Of a stretch of 43,252 nt of DNA, positions 15,865 through 23,777 are shown one piece after another. The position numbers were made by a program, and so were the translations under genes. The stretch's first letter is position 1; each line of letters opens with the position of its first letter. Origin of the DNA: DASUAO01 sp046484625 (lineage in GTDB: Bacteria > Actinomycetota > Acidimicrobiia > IMCC26256 > PALSA-555). The stretch lies in contig JAWOIO010000244.1 of the NCBI GenBank assembly GCA_046484625.1, positions 1-43,252 of the forward strand. Direction: 5' to 3'. The notes beneath the pieces were generated by a model. That model saw only the letters and a program-made list of their open reading frames with translations. It did no database searches and was not told the DNA's origin.

Positions 15865-16620
15865 ATGCAGGCGATCGTGAGTGCACTCGCCGAGCAGCAC
15901 GACGAGCTCGCGAGCCTCGTGGACGGACTCGACGACCACGGCTGGCGGCACGCCACGCCGTGCGAAGGATGGGACGTCGCGGCGGTCGTCCTGCACCTGG
16001 CGCAGTCCGACGAGATCGCGAGCGCGAGCGCGGCCGGGCGCTTCTCCGAGACCATCGACGCGCTGGGTGGAGGGGATGCGGCGGCGGGGTCGGTCGACGA
16101 CGCGGTCGAGCGGCTCGTCGCGAGCGAGCGAGCGTCGGAGCCGAGGGCGATCCACGATCGCTGGCGCCGCAGCGCGGCTGCGCTCCGCGATGCACTGCTG
16201 CACCTCGATCCCCACACCCGGGTCCGATGGGTCGCCGGCGACATGGCGGCGCGCACCCTCGCGACCACGCGCCTGGCCGAGACGTGGATCCACACCCAGG
16301 ACGTCGCCGCCGGACTCGACGTCGAGCTGGAGCCACCCGAGCGGATCTGGCACATCGCACGACTGGCCTGGCGCACCGTGCCGTACGCCTTCGAGCGTGA
16401 GGGCGGCACGCCACCGGCGCCGGTGGCGTTCCGGTTGACCGGACCCGACGGGACGCCGTGGGACCTCGCTCCCGAGGGCGACGCACCCAATGTCATCACG
16501 GGCGATGCCTACGAGCTCTGCCTCGTCGCGGCGCGTCGGGTCCCGTGGCGGACCACGTCGCTGCGCGGTGAGGGACCCGATGCCGACGCGATCCTCGATA
16601 TGGTCCGGACATGGGCATGA
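15865..16620 (+). CDS. MDMPI/DinB-fold protein, TIGR03084-like
   Basis: A 251-residue four-helix-bundle protein of the maleylpyruvate-isomerase type. HLAQSDEIA near residue 50 and TRLAETWIHTQDVAAGL near 145 supply the His, Glu and His that bind zinc in mycothiol-dependent maleylpyruvate isomerase (H, then E-x3-H). A C-terminal SCP2-like domain ends the protein. The substrate is unknown; many relatives use mycothiol as thiol partner. The start has GGAGG seven bases upstream, and TACGAT at 15840-15845 could be its -10 element. Its TGA overlaps the next ATG. Confidence 0.82.
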   Translation: MQAIVSALAEQHDELASLVDGLDDHGWRHATPCEGWDVAAVVLHLAQSDEIASASAAGRFSETIDALGGGDAAAGSVDDAVERLVASERASEPRAIHDRWRRSAAALRDALLHLDPHTRVRWVAGDMAARTLATTRLAETWIHTQDVAAGLDVELEPPERIWHIARLAWRTVPYAFEREGGTPPAPVAFRLTGPDGTPWDLAPEGDAPNVITGDAYELCLVAARRVPWRTTSLRGEGPDADAILDMVRTWA

Positions 16621-17186
16621 CGTCGAAGCGAGGCGCTCCCGTGCGGCGACTCGGGTACAGCTGGGGCGAGACCGAGGCCGAACGTGTGGCCGGGTACCCC
16701 TGTGACGACCTGATGCCCGAGCCGGAGCAGTCGGCATTCCGGGCGATTGACGTCGACGCGCCGGCGCCGCTCGTGTTTCGCTGGCTCGGTCAGCTGCGCG
16801 TCGCCCCCTACAGCTACGACTGGATCGACAACTGGGGTCGCCGCAGCCCCCGTGAGATCACTCCCGGACTCGAGGACCTCGCGCTCGGCCAGCGCGCGAT
16901 GGTCTTCTTCGTGGTCGCCGGCTTCGAGCCCGACGAGTCACTGACGCTCCACGCGAAGAAGTCGGTGTTCGGAGACGTTGGCATCACGTACCGGATCACC
17001 CCCCGAGCCGACGAGGGGTCGCGCATCGTCGCCAAGGTGGTGGTGACCTACCCCCGGTTCGCGCGCCTGATGCGCCACGTGCCGCCGCTCGGCGACCTCG
17101 TCATGATGCGCAAGCAGCTCCGGACGCTGAAGAAGCTCGCAGAGCGGGACCACGACCGCGAAGTGGAACGTCGCCTCAAGGGCTGA
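16617..17186 (+). CDS. SRPBCC (START-like) family protein
   Basis: A 189-residue protein with the SRPBCC pattern: AFRAIDVDAPAPLVFRWLGQ, PYSYDWIDNWGRRSPREI, and VAGFEPDESLTLHAKK. This fold has a deep hydrophobic pocket and binds lipids or polyketides; no specific ligand can be assigned. The ATG at 16617 forms an ATGA overlap with the MDMPI-fold gene, which favours it over the ATG at 16611. Its 3' end overlaps the 3' end of the acyl-CoA synthetase gene on the other strand by 11 bases. Confidence 0.78.
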   Translation: MTSKRGAPVRRLGYSWGETEAERVAGYPCDDLMPEPEQSAFRAIDVDAPAPLVFRWLGQLRVAPYSYDWIDNWGRRSPREITPGLEDLALGQRAMVFFVVAGFEPDESLTLHAKKSVFGDVGITYRITPRADEGSRIVAKVVVTYPRFARLMRHVPPLGDLVMMRKQLRTLKKLAERDHDREVERRLKG

Positions 17187-18606
17187 CCGAGCGTGCCAGC
17201 TCGGCCCGCAGGACCTTGCCCACCTCGTTCCGTGGGAGGCGCGCGACCTCGAGGTACCGCGCCGGGACCTTGTAGGGCGCCAGGTGCTCGCGGCAGTGCG
17301 CCTCCAGGGCGTCCGAGTCGGTTGCGCCGACGACGAAGGCAACCGGAACCTCACCCAGACGCGCGTCCGGGATCCCCACGACCGCGACCTCGCGTACGCC
17401 CGCAGCGGTGGCGAGGACCTCTTCGACCTCGGCGGGGAAGACCTTCAGCCCACCCCGATTGATCACGTCCGAAGCCCGACCCTCGATCCACACGAACCCG
17501 TCCTCGTCGATCCGGGCGTGGTCGCCGGTGCGCAGCCAGCCGTCGGCGTCCATCCGGTCGCCCAAGCCCGCCGACGATGCAGACGACGGAGTCCGCACCC
17601 ACAGCTCGCCACCTTCGTCGGTCCGGAGCTCGACGTCGGCGTGCGGTCGGCCGACGGCACCCAGCTTGGTCCCGCCGAACTCGCGCCAGTCGGCCGCACT
17701 CCACCCGACGACCTCGCCACCGAGCTCGGTCTGGCCGTACCCGTTGAGCACTGCGACGCCGAAGCGGTCGAAGAACCGGCGCGCGAGGAACGGTGACAAT
17801 GGCGCGGTGATGCTGCGGACATAGCGAAGGGGCGCGAGCGAGCTGAGCTCCGGTTCGTCGCAGCACATCGCGATCGCAGCAGGAGGGAGGACGACCGAGC
17901 GGATCTCGTGCTCGGCGACGAGTCGAGCGAGCTCGATCGGGTCGAAGTGGTCCATGAGCACGACCGGCGCGCCGACACGGAACGCGAAGCACACGGTGTA
18001 GATCCCGGCCCACAAGGAGAGGGAGACCGGAACGAGGTTCGCCATCGGTGGTCGCGCGGCGTCGGAGGGCCCGCTCGACCGGACCGTCGTGATGACGCCG
18101 TCGAGCAGGGCAAGGATCTGCGAGTGGCGCAGCGGAACCGGCCGCGGGGGGCCGGTGGTCCCCGACGTCGTCTGCACCAGGGCCACGTCCGGGTCGTAGG
18201 CGCGGGCGGGGCCGGAGGAGACGCCGACCGCGAACCCCGCGGCGCTCGTCATCGCGAGCTGTGGGAACCGTCCTGAAGCGGATGCTGTCGTGACGAGGGC
18301 CGCGGGGGTCACGGCGTCGAGGAGGAGGGTGATCTCGCGGTCGGTGAGCCGTGGGTTGACCGGGACGTAGACCGCACCGTGGGCCCAGACGCCGAAGAGC
18401 GCCGCGACGGTCTCGGCCCGGTTGCCGAGCATCACCGCGACCGCGGTCCCTCGAGCGACGCCGGCACCTGCGAGTGCGTCGCGCAGCTCCAGTACGGACT
18501 CGGTGAGCGCGGTGCGCGTCGTCGTTCCGTCCGCGTCATGAACGAGGACGTCCGTGGGGTGCGCGTCCGGTCCCGGCTCCAGGAGGAGGTCGGTGAGAGC
18601 GTTCAT
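17176..18606 (-). CDS. AMP-forming acyl-CoA synthetase (FadD-like)
   Basis: A 476-residue ANL-superfamily enzyme that activates a carboxylic acid as acyl-AMP and then acyl-CoA. The phosphate loop is TTSGTTGPPRPV (a Lys often seen in this loop is Arg here), followed by NGYGQTELGG, DGWLRTGDHARIDEDGF, and the C-terminal NEVGKVLRAEL with the catalytic Lys. It is shorter than most FadD proteins but complete in motifs. The ATG at 18606 lies 13 bases after the stop of the first crotonase. It is the last gene of the 23714-17176 operon and likely activates that operon's substrate. Confidence 0.9.
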   Translation of the reverse strand: MNALTDLLLEPGPDAHPTDVLVHDADGTTTRTALTESVLELRDALAGAGVARGTAVAVMLGNRAETVAALFGVWAHGAVYVPVNPRLTDREITLLLDAVTPAALVTTASASGRFPQLAMTSAAGFAVGVSSGPARAYDPDVALVQTTSGTTGPPRPVPLRHSQILALLDGVITTVRSSGPSDAARPPMANLVPVSLSLWAGIYTVCFAFRVGAPVVLMDHFDPIELARLVAEHEIRSVVLPPAAIAMCCDEPELSSLAPLRYVRSITAPLSPFLARRFFDRFGVAVLNGYGQTELGGEVVGWSAADWREFGGTKLGAVGRPHADVELRTDEGGELWVRTPSSASSAGLGDRMDADGWLRTGDHARIDEDGFVWIEGRASDVINRGGLKVFPAEVEEVLATAAGVREVAVVGIPDARLGEVPVAFVVGATDSDALEAHCREHLAPYKVPARYLEVARLPRNEVGKVLRAELARSVSP

Positions 18607-18619
18607 CGCGACCGGCCGG

Positions 18620-19435
18620 TCACCGTGTGGGAGATGCCCCGGGTGCCAGCCACCGCGGGTCGCGCCTCTCCGCGAAGGCGAGCGGTCCTTCTTCCTGGTC
18701 CGGGTGGCCCCACATCGACGTGAGCTCGGCCGCACCGGCTCGACACGCATCGGAGAGCCCGTGCTCGAGCGCGCCCCACAGGGCGCGTTTCGTGGCCGCC
18801 ATCGCCGCGGGCGAGTTCTTGGCGATCTTCTCGGCCAGCTCCTGGGCCCGGGTCCGCAGATCCCCCGGCGGATCGACGATCTGGCTGATCATCCCGAGCT
18901 CGTACGCCCGCTCCGCACCCATGCGCTCGTAGCGACCCACGAAGGCCATCCGCATCACGGCCTCCGCGGGCATCTTGCGGATCAGGCCGATCGCCTCGAG
19001 CGAGACGACCTGCCCGATGGAGACGTGCGGGTCGAAGAACTCGGCGTCCGACGCGGCGATCACGATGTCGGCGTCGGCCACCCAGTGGAAGCCGCCGCCG
19101 CAGCAGATGCCGTTCACTGCGGTGATGACCGGCTTCCAGACGCGCTGGTGCCAGGCGGTGAAGTGGAGGTCGAACCGCTCGACCGAGTCGCGGTATCGCT
19201 GCATCCCGACGCCGTCGGATGCGATCTCGGCGACGTCGACGCCCGTCTGGAAGGCGCGGCCCTCACCGGTGTGGACGATCACCCGGACGTCGGGATCGCT
19301 GTCGAGCTCGAGCCAGGCATCCGCGAACTCGTCGCGCATCTTCGCGTTCATCGCGTTCAAGGCGTCGGGACGGTTGTTGATGAGCCAGCCCACCGGTCCG
19401 TGTCGTTCGACGATCAGGTGCTCGTACTCACCCAT
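18620..19435 (-). CDS. Crotonase (enoyl-CoA hydratase/isomerase) paralog A
   Basis: A 271-residue crotonase starting MGEYEHLIVERHGPVGWLI. The oxyanion-hole segments are AFQTGVDVAE and NGICCGGGFHWVADADIV. Both Glu residues of classical enoyl-CoA hydratase are His here (His117 in GGGFHW and His137 in FDPHVSIG). This matches an actinobacterial subfamily with a DPHV motif, so simple hydratase activity is doubtful. It is a close paralog of the next gene, with an almost identical C-terminal third ending HPDQEEGPLAFAERR. The gap to the paralog's stop is 15 bases with GGAGCGAG as ribosome binding site. Confidence 0.87.
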   Translation of the reverse strand: MGEYEHLIVERHGPVGWLINNRPDALNAMNAKMRDEFADAWLELDSDPDVRVIVHTGEGRAFQTGVDVAEIASDGVGMQRYRDSVERFDLHFTAWHQRVWKPVITAVNGICCGGGFHWVADADIVIAASDAEFFDPHVSIGQVVSLEAIGLIRKMPAEAVMRMAFVGRYERMGAERAYELGMISQIVDPPGDLRTRAQELAEKIAKNSPAAMAATKRALWGALEHGLSDACRAGAAELTSMWGHPDQEEGPLAFAERRDPRWLAPGASPTR

Positions 19436-19450
19436 GGATGCTCGCTCCGT

Positions 19451-20257
19451 TCATCGTTCGATGACCTGCCAGTGAGCCGCGCGCCGTTCGGCGAAGGCGA
19501 GCGGTCCTTCTTCCTGGTCAGGGTGACCCCACATGGACGTGAGCTCGCCCGCACCGGCTCGACTCGCATCGGTGAGCCCCGATTCGAGCGCACCCCACAG
19601 CGCGCGCTTGGTCGCCGCCATTGCGGCGGGGGAGTTCTTCGCGACCTTCTCGGCCAACGCCTGCGCACGCGCCCGGAGCCCGGCCGGGGGATCGACGACC
19701 TCGCTCAGGATGCCGAGCTGGCGCGCCCGCGAGGCATCGATCCGCTCGAACCTTCCGACAAGTGCCGCGCGGAGGACGGGTTCCATCGGTGACATGCGAG
19801 CGAGCGCGATCCCTTCGTAGGCGACGACCTGCCCGAGCGACACATGAGGGTCGACGAACGTCGCGTCCGATGCCGCCATCACGATGTCGGCGTCCGCGAC
19901 GAAATGCAGCCCGCCTCCCGCGCAGACGCCGTTGACTGCCGCGATGACCGGTTTCCAGACCTGGCAGTGCCACGCGGTGAACCGGAGGGTCGCGTCCCGA
20001 GTCCGGCGGGAGTGCACACGCAGTGCCTCCTTGTCCTTCGCGAGCTGCGCGACGTCGACGCCGGTCTGGAACGCGGCACCCTCGCCGGTGTTGACGATGA
20101 CGCGGACTTCGGGGTCGGAGGCGAGCTCGTCCCACGCCCGCTCGAGCTCGTCGAACATGGTCGCGTCCATCGCGTTGCCGGCCTCGGGCCGGTCGAAGAC
20201 GAGCCAGCCGACCGGCCCCTCGCGACGGACCTGCAGCCGCGTGTAGTCGCCCGTCAC
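19451..20257 (-). CDS. Crotonase (enoyl-CoA hydratase/isomerase) paralog B
   Basis: A 268-residue crotonase with AFQTGVDVAQ and NGVCAGGGLHFVADADIV. As in paralog A, His118 and His138 replace the two catalytic Glu of classical hydratases, and VVAYEGIA follows where isomerases have an acidic residue. The C-terminal third is nearly identical to paralog A, which indicates a tandem duplication. The start is GTG at 20257, overlapping the TGA of the last of four mini-ORFs created by the 14-bp repeat upstream (GTGA). The ribosome binding site is weak (GACGAGA), so translation may depend on coupling. Confidence 0.87.
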   Translation of the reverse strand: MTGDYTRLQVRREGPVGWLVFDRPEAGNAMDATMFDELERAWDELASDPEVRVIVNTGEGAAFQTGVDVAQLAKDKEALRVHSRRTRDATLRFTAWHCQVWKPVIAAVNGVCAGGGLHFVADADIVMAASDATFVDPHVSLGQVVAYEGIALARMSPMEPVLRAALVGRFERIDASRARQLGILSEVVDPPAGLRARAQALAEKVAKNSPAAMAATKRALWGALESGLTDASRAGAGELTSMWGHPDQEEGPLAFAERRAAHWQVIER

Positions 20258-20263
20258 GTTCGT

Positions 20264-20317
20264 CTCGTCATGATCGCCTCGTCATGATCGCCTCGTCATG
20301 ATCGCCTCGTCATGATC
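20264..20317 (-). repeat. 14-bp tandem repeat encoding a chain of overlapping mini-ORFs
   Basis: Three full 14-bp units and a fourth 12-base copy of CTCGTCATGATCGC (plus strand) fill the gap between the acyl-CoA dehydrogenase and crotonase B. Read on the minus strand, each unit gives ATG ACG AGG CGA TCA TGA, a 5-codon ORF (MTRRS) whose TGA overlaps the next ATG. The ORFs run 20313-20296, 20299-20282, 20285-20268 and 20271-20254; the last is MTRRT. The first ATG overlaps the dehydrogenase stop, and the last TGA overlaps the crotonase GTG. Each full unit also holds GAGG five bases before the next ATG. Confidence 0.9.
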
Positions 20318-21587
20318 TGGGAACCTCGTCCCACGGACGCCCGTCCCACGGGTCGGGCTCGCGCGGCAGCCCGAGCACCCGCTCGCCCACGATGTTCTTG
20401 TTGACCTCGCTGGTCCCGCCCTCGATGGTGTTCGCCCGACTCCGCAGCATCCCGTGGACTTCGTGACGGAGGGAGTCGGGATACGGCGCGGTCGCGTCGC
20501 CGTCCCAGGCCATCGCGTCCGGGCCGAGCAGGTCGACGGTCGCCACCTGGAGGCGCTGGTTGAGGTCGCCCGAGTGCACCTTGCCGACGCTGCTCTCGGG
20601 GCCCGGCGACCTCCCGACCGCGAGCTGGCCGCGCACCCGCTGGTTGGTGACGGAGCGGATCCGCTCCTCGCCGAGGAGTCCGGCGAGGCGCTGGCGGACG
20701 ACGGGGCCGGTCGCGGAGCCGCGCTCCGTCGCGAGCTCGAGTGCACGCTCCACCCCCGAGCCCCCGATGCGGTCGACGCCTCCCGACCCGGCTCCGGCGA
20801 CCATCTGGCGCTCCGACGCGAGCGTGGAGCCGGCGACGCGCCACCCGTCGTTCACGGCCCCGACCCGCTGGTCGTCGTGCGCGCCCGCGCCGTCGAGGAA
20901 GACCTCGTTGAAGTCGATCTCACCAGTGAGGTGCCGCAAAGGTCGCACCTCGACCCCGGGCTGATGTAGGTCGAGGAGGAAGTAGGTGATGCCCTTTCGC
21001 TTCGGGACGTCGGGATCCGTGCGCGCCAGCAGCACGGCCCAGTCCGAGACGTGTGCCCAGGTCGTCCAGACCTTCTGCCCGGTGATGACCCAGCCGTCGC
21101 CGTCGCGGACCGCGCGGGTGGCGAGTGATGCGAGGTCGGACCCCGCGCCCGGCTCGCTGAAGAGCTGGCACCACCGCTCCTCGTTGCGGACGATCGGGCC
21201 GAGGTAGCGCACGCGCTGCGCCTCGGTGCCGTGGGCGAAGAGCGCCGGTGCGCAGAGGTTCAGGCCGAGTGGGTTGAGGCGCCCGAGGTTGTACGGCGCG
21301 AGCTCGGCCTCGATGATTCGGGCGCGTCCCTGGTCGACTCCGAGGCCGCCGTAGGCGACCGGCCAGGTCGGTGCGACCATGCCCGATCGTCCGAACACCG
21401 GGTACCACTCTTCGTATTCGGCGCGTGTGCGGACGGAACGGATCGCCCCGATCCCTCGTGGAGCCGCGCGACGCCAGGCCTCGGGGACGTGCGTCTCGAT
21501 CCATCGGCGCGTCGCGGCCGCGACCTCGGCCTCGAGCGTGGCGTCGTCGACCTGGAGGAGGATGCCGTCCTCTGGTTCAGCGGCCAT
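20310..21587 (-). CDS. Acyl-CoA dehydrogenase (425 aa)
   Basis: A FadE-like flavoprotein with WPVAYGGLGVD, CQLFSEPGAGSDLASLA, GWVITGQKVWTTWAHVSDW, and the C-terminal TIEGGTSEVNKNIVGERVLG. The helix STLASERQM carries a Glu where related actinobacterial enzymes have the catalytic base. The ATG at 21587 overlaps the upstream crotonase by 11 bases and was preferred to upstream starts that lie deeper in that gene. Its TGA begins the mini-ORF chain leading to crotonase B. It should oxidise the operon's acyl-CoA substrate. Confidence 0.9.
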   Translation of the reverse strand: MAAEPEDGILLQVDDATLEAEVAAATRRWIETHVPEAWRRAAPRGIGAIRSVRTRAEYEEWYPVFGRSGMVAPTWPVAYGGLGVDQGRARIIEAELAPYNLGRLNPLGLNLCAPALFAHGTEAQRVRYLGPIVRNEERWCQLFSEPGAGSDLASLATRAVRDGDGWVITGQKVWTTWAHVSDWAVLLARTDPDVPKRKGITYFLLDLHQPGVEVRPLRHLTGEIDFNEVFLDGAGAHDDQRVGAVNDGWRVAGSTLASERQMVAGAGSGGVDRIGGSGVERALELATERGSATGPVVRQRLAGLLGEERIRSVTNQRVRGQLAVGRSPGPESSVGKVHSGDLNQRLQVATVDLLGPDAMAWDGDATAPYPDSLRHEVHGMLRSRANTIEGGTSEVNKNIVGERVLGLPREPDPWDGRPWDEVPRS

Positions 21588-22386
21588 CGAACTCGGGGTC
21601 GCGTCGATCGCGGAGCGCCTGCATCCCTTCCCGGAAGTCGGTACTGCGCGAAGAGAGCTCCATGGCGAACGCCTCGTTGGCGAGATGGCGCTCGAGATCG
21701 AGTCCGGCACCCTCGTGGACGAGCCACTTCGTCAGGCCGAGCGCGACGGTCGGACCGTCGGCCAGGCGTCGGGCCAGCGCGATTGCCGTCGCGTCGACCT
21801 CGGCGGCCGGGGCGGCCGCGTGCACCATTCCCCAGCCGGCAGCTTCCTCGCCCGACACCTCCCGTCCGAGCATGAGGAGCTCCTTGGCCCGGGCGACGCC
21901 GATGAGCCGGGGAAGGAGCCAGGTCCCGCCGCTGTCGGGTGTGAACCCACGGGTCGCGAACGGCTCCCACAGTCGAGCGTCCCGTGCCACGACACAGAAG
22001 TCGGCCGCGAGCGCGAGGTGGAGTCCGAGACCGGCGGCCCATCCCCGTACTGCTGCAACCACAGGGACCTGGGTCGAGAGGAGCAGGGCGATCGCGCGGT
22101 GCGAGAGCACCGGAAGCCGCCGCTGGATGCTCCCCACGCGAGGACGCGGCGCGTCCGCATCGGCGTTGCGACCGAGGATGTCGAAGCCGGAGCAGAAGTC
22201 GTCGCCGTTCGAGGTGAGCAGGATGGCGCGCACCGCTTCGTCGTTGTTCGCCACTTCCAGATGGGCGACCATCGCCCTGACCGCGGTGTCGTCGACGGCG
22301 TTGCGCTTCTCGGGACGATCGATGGTGAGCACGAGAAGACCGTCATCGAGTGACGTCAGCAGTCCGGGAACCGCGTCGTAGCTCAT
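21577..22386 (-). CDS. Crotonase, PaaG-like enoyl-CoA isomerase/hydratase
   Basis: A 269-residue crotonase starting MSYDAVPGLLTSLDDG, with DFCSGFDILG and VRGWAAGLGLHLALAADF as oxyanion-hole segments. The stretch RGFTPDSGGTWLLPRLIG closely follows PaaG-type isomerases, whose catalytic Asp lies in the PDSGG motif. The classical hydratase Glu residues are absent. Isomerisation of a double bond is thus more likely than hydration. Its ATG shares ATGA with the MaoC-type gene upstream. It is clearly more distant from crotonases A and B than these are from each other. Confidence 0.87.
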   Translation of the reverse strand: MSYDAVPGLLTSLDDGLLVLTIDRPEKRNAVDDTAVRAMVAHLEVANNDEAVRAILLTSNGDDFCSGFDILGRNADADAPRPRVGSIQRRLPVLSHRAIALLLSTQVPVVAAVRGWAAGLGLHLALAADFCVVARDARLWEPFATRGFTPDSGGTWLLPRLIGVARAKELLMLGREVSGEEAAGWGMVHAAAPAAEVDATAIALARRLADGPTVALGLTKWLVHEGAGLDLERHLANEAFAMELSSRSTDFREGMQALRDRRDPEFDGR

Positions 22387-23714
22387 CGGGGCGTCTGCAT
22401 CTCGTCGCTCGCGAAGCGGGCCGCGATCGCGTCGAGTGCCCCCTGGAGGTCGGTGGCATGTCCGGGCGGATCGGGAAGTCGCACGGCCCCATGTTCGCGG
22501 CTGGGGAGCAGCACCGTGGCCTGGCCGGGAGTCGTGACGTCGCCGAGCTGGTTCTCGCCCCAGATCTCGAGCTCGACGGCGGAGCGGGGGCCGTCATCGC
22601 CGGAGTCCTCGAGGAGCACCTTTCGCGTCACCCGTCCGCGCATCCAGTGCACGTCACCCACGTAGTTGAACTTGCGGAACTCGCAGTCGAGGCGCCAGAG
22701 CCACGCGTCGTCGCCCATCCAGTCCGTGCACAGGTGGATGAGCCAGGTCTCGCGCATCCGTCCGTAGTCGAACGTCGTCGGATTGCCGATCTTGCGTGCG
22801 TACGCGGGGTCCCAGTGCATCCGCTGCAGCACGTCGGGGATCCCGAGCTCGTCGCGGTGGTAGAAGCGCGGGATCCGCGTGCGGTTCTCCCACGCGAGCC
22901 GAAGCGGACGGACGTGGTACATGCCCATGCCCATGCCCGTGTGCCAGCACACCATGTCGGTGACGGTCAGCGGTCCCTTGACGAGGGGACCGATCTCGTC
23001 GCCCTCCTCGACGTCCTCCCACCAGCGCGGCTCCCGGCCCCGCGGCGTCTCCCGTGCGTACTGCGCGTCGATCTCGGCGAGCTCCGCATCCGACCACTGG
23101 TAGGGCTCCCGAGCCGCTTCCTTCTCTCGAGCCCGCGCCTCGGTCCGCTCGGTGCGGACCATGTCGCGGTACTGGGCCGAGAGCAACGGCCCGCCCGCGA
23201 TTCGGAACACCTGTGCGGTCCACTCGTGGATGGCCCGCCCGGCGAATCGGGAGGCCTTGTCCTCGACCGCGACCAACGCGTTGCGCCTGAGCACGCGCTG
23301 TCCGGGCGGCAGCGGCGCCCACCACTCGCGGCCGCTCGCGGCGTAGAACGCGTGGACGCCCCGGAGCGGGTCCCCCTTCAGCAGCTCCCGATGCTCGGGG
23401 GCCACCTCCGCGACCTCGTCCTCCCCGATGAGCGAGTCGCCGCCGACGAGCGCGGGGGGTGCGATCGGCCCGCCCCAGGGGGTCGTCTTCCCGTGCTCAG
23501 GATCGGACCACATCGGGTTGTCGTCGCCGTACGCCTCGGCCACGTGACGGAACGCGTCGGTGTCGGCCCGGAGGTAGCGGGGCGGCGCCGTGTGGGGCTC
23601 CGGGACGCCGATGCGGGACCGCAGACGGCGGAGCCCCTCCTCCGTGATCCGACCACTCTCCGTCACTGGATGGCGTGCTCGTTCCTGGGCATCGCCCGGA
23701 ACGTACTCGGACAT
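22383..23714 (-). CDS. Two-domain MaoC/FAS1-type acyl dehydratase
   Basis: A 443-residue protein with two hot-dog modules. The first (about 30-190) has AYGDDNPMWSDPEHGKTT and GPIAPPALVGG, the FAS1-DH pattern. The second (about 225-430) contains GPLTVTDMVCWHTGMG and the DYGRMRETWLIHLCTDWMG block, followed by CEFRKFNYVGDVHWMRG. It probably hydrates or dehydrates a bulky enoyl-CoA. It is the first gene of the 23714-17176 operon; the ATG at 23714 is divergent from the PAS-GGDEF-EAL gene, with 63 bases between starts that must hold both promoters. Confidence 0.83.
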   Translation of the reverse strand: MSEYVPGDAQERARHPVTESGRITEEGLRRLRSRIGVPEPHTAPPRYLRADTDAFRHVAEAYGDDNPMWSDPEHGKTTPWGGPIAPPALVGGDSLIGEDEVAEVAPEHRELLKGDPLRGVHAFYAASGREWWAPLPPGQRVLRRNALVAVEDKASRFAGRAIHEWTAQVFRIAGGPLLSAQYRDMVRTERTEARAREKEAAREPYQWSDAELAEIDAQYARETPRGREPRWWEDVEEGDEIGPLVKGPLTVTDMVCWHTGMGMGMYHVRPLRLAWENRTRIPRFYHRDELGIPDVLQRMHWDPAYARKIGNPTTFDYGRMRETWLIHLCTDWMGDDAWLWRLDCEFRKFNYVGDVHWMRGRVTRKVLLEDSGDDGPRSAVELEIWGENQLGDVTTPGQATVLLPSREHGAVRLPDPPGHATDLQGALDAIAARFASDEMQTPR

Positions 23715-23777
23715 GCGTGGGGCCGGGCGGGAACTGGGGGTTGAGGGCGGAACCCGCAGTGCCGAGACACATGATGC

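Noticed and set aside
12958..16620. A plus-strand open frame of about 1220 codons across the phosphoribosyltransferase fusion, small DxDxDG gene and YcaQ-like gene
   Set aside because: It is antisense to three well-supported genes and has a low-complexity Arg/Asp/Val-rich translation without domains. Only its end (from 15865) is a real gene, the MDMPI-fold protein.
20264..20317. Short tandem repeat considered as a CRISPR fragment
   Set aside because: Units are 14 bp with no spacers between them and no cas gene in the window.
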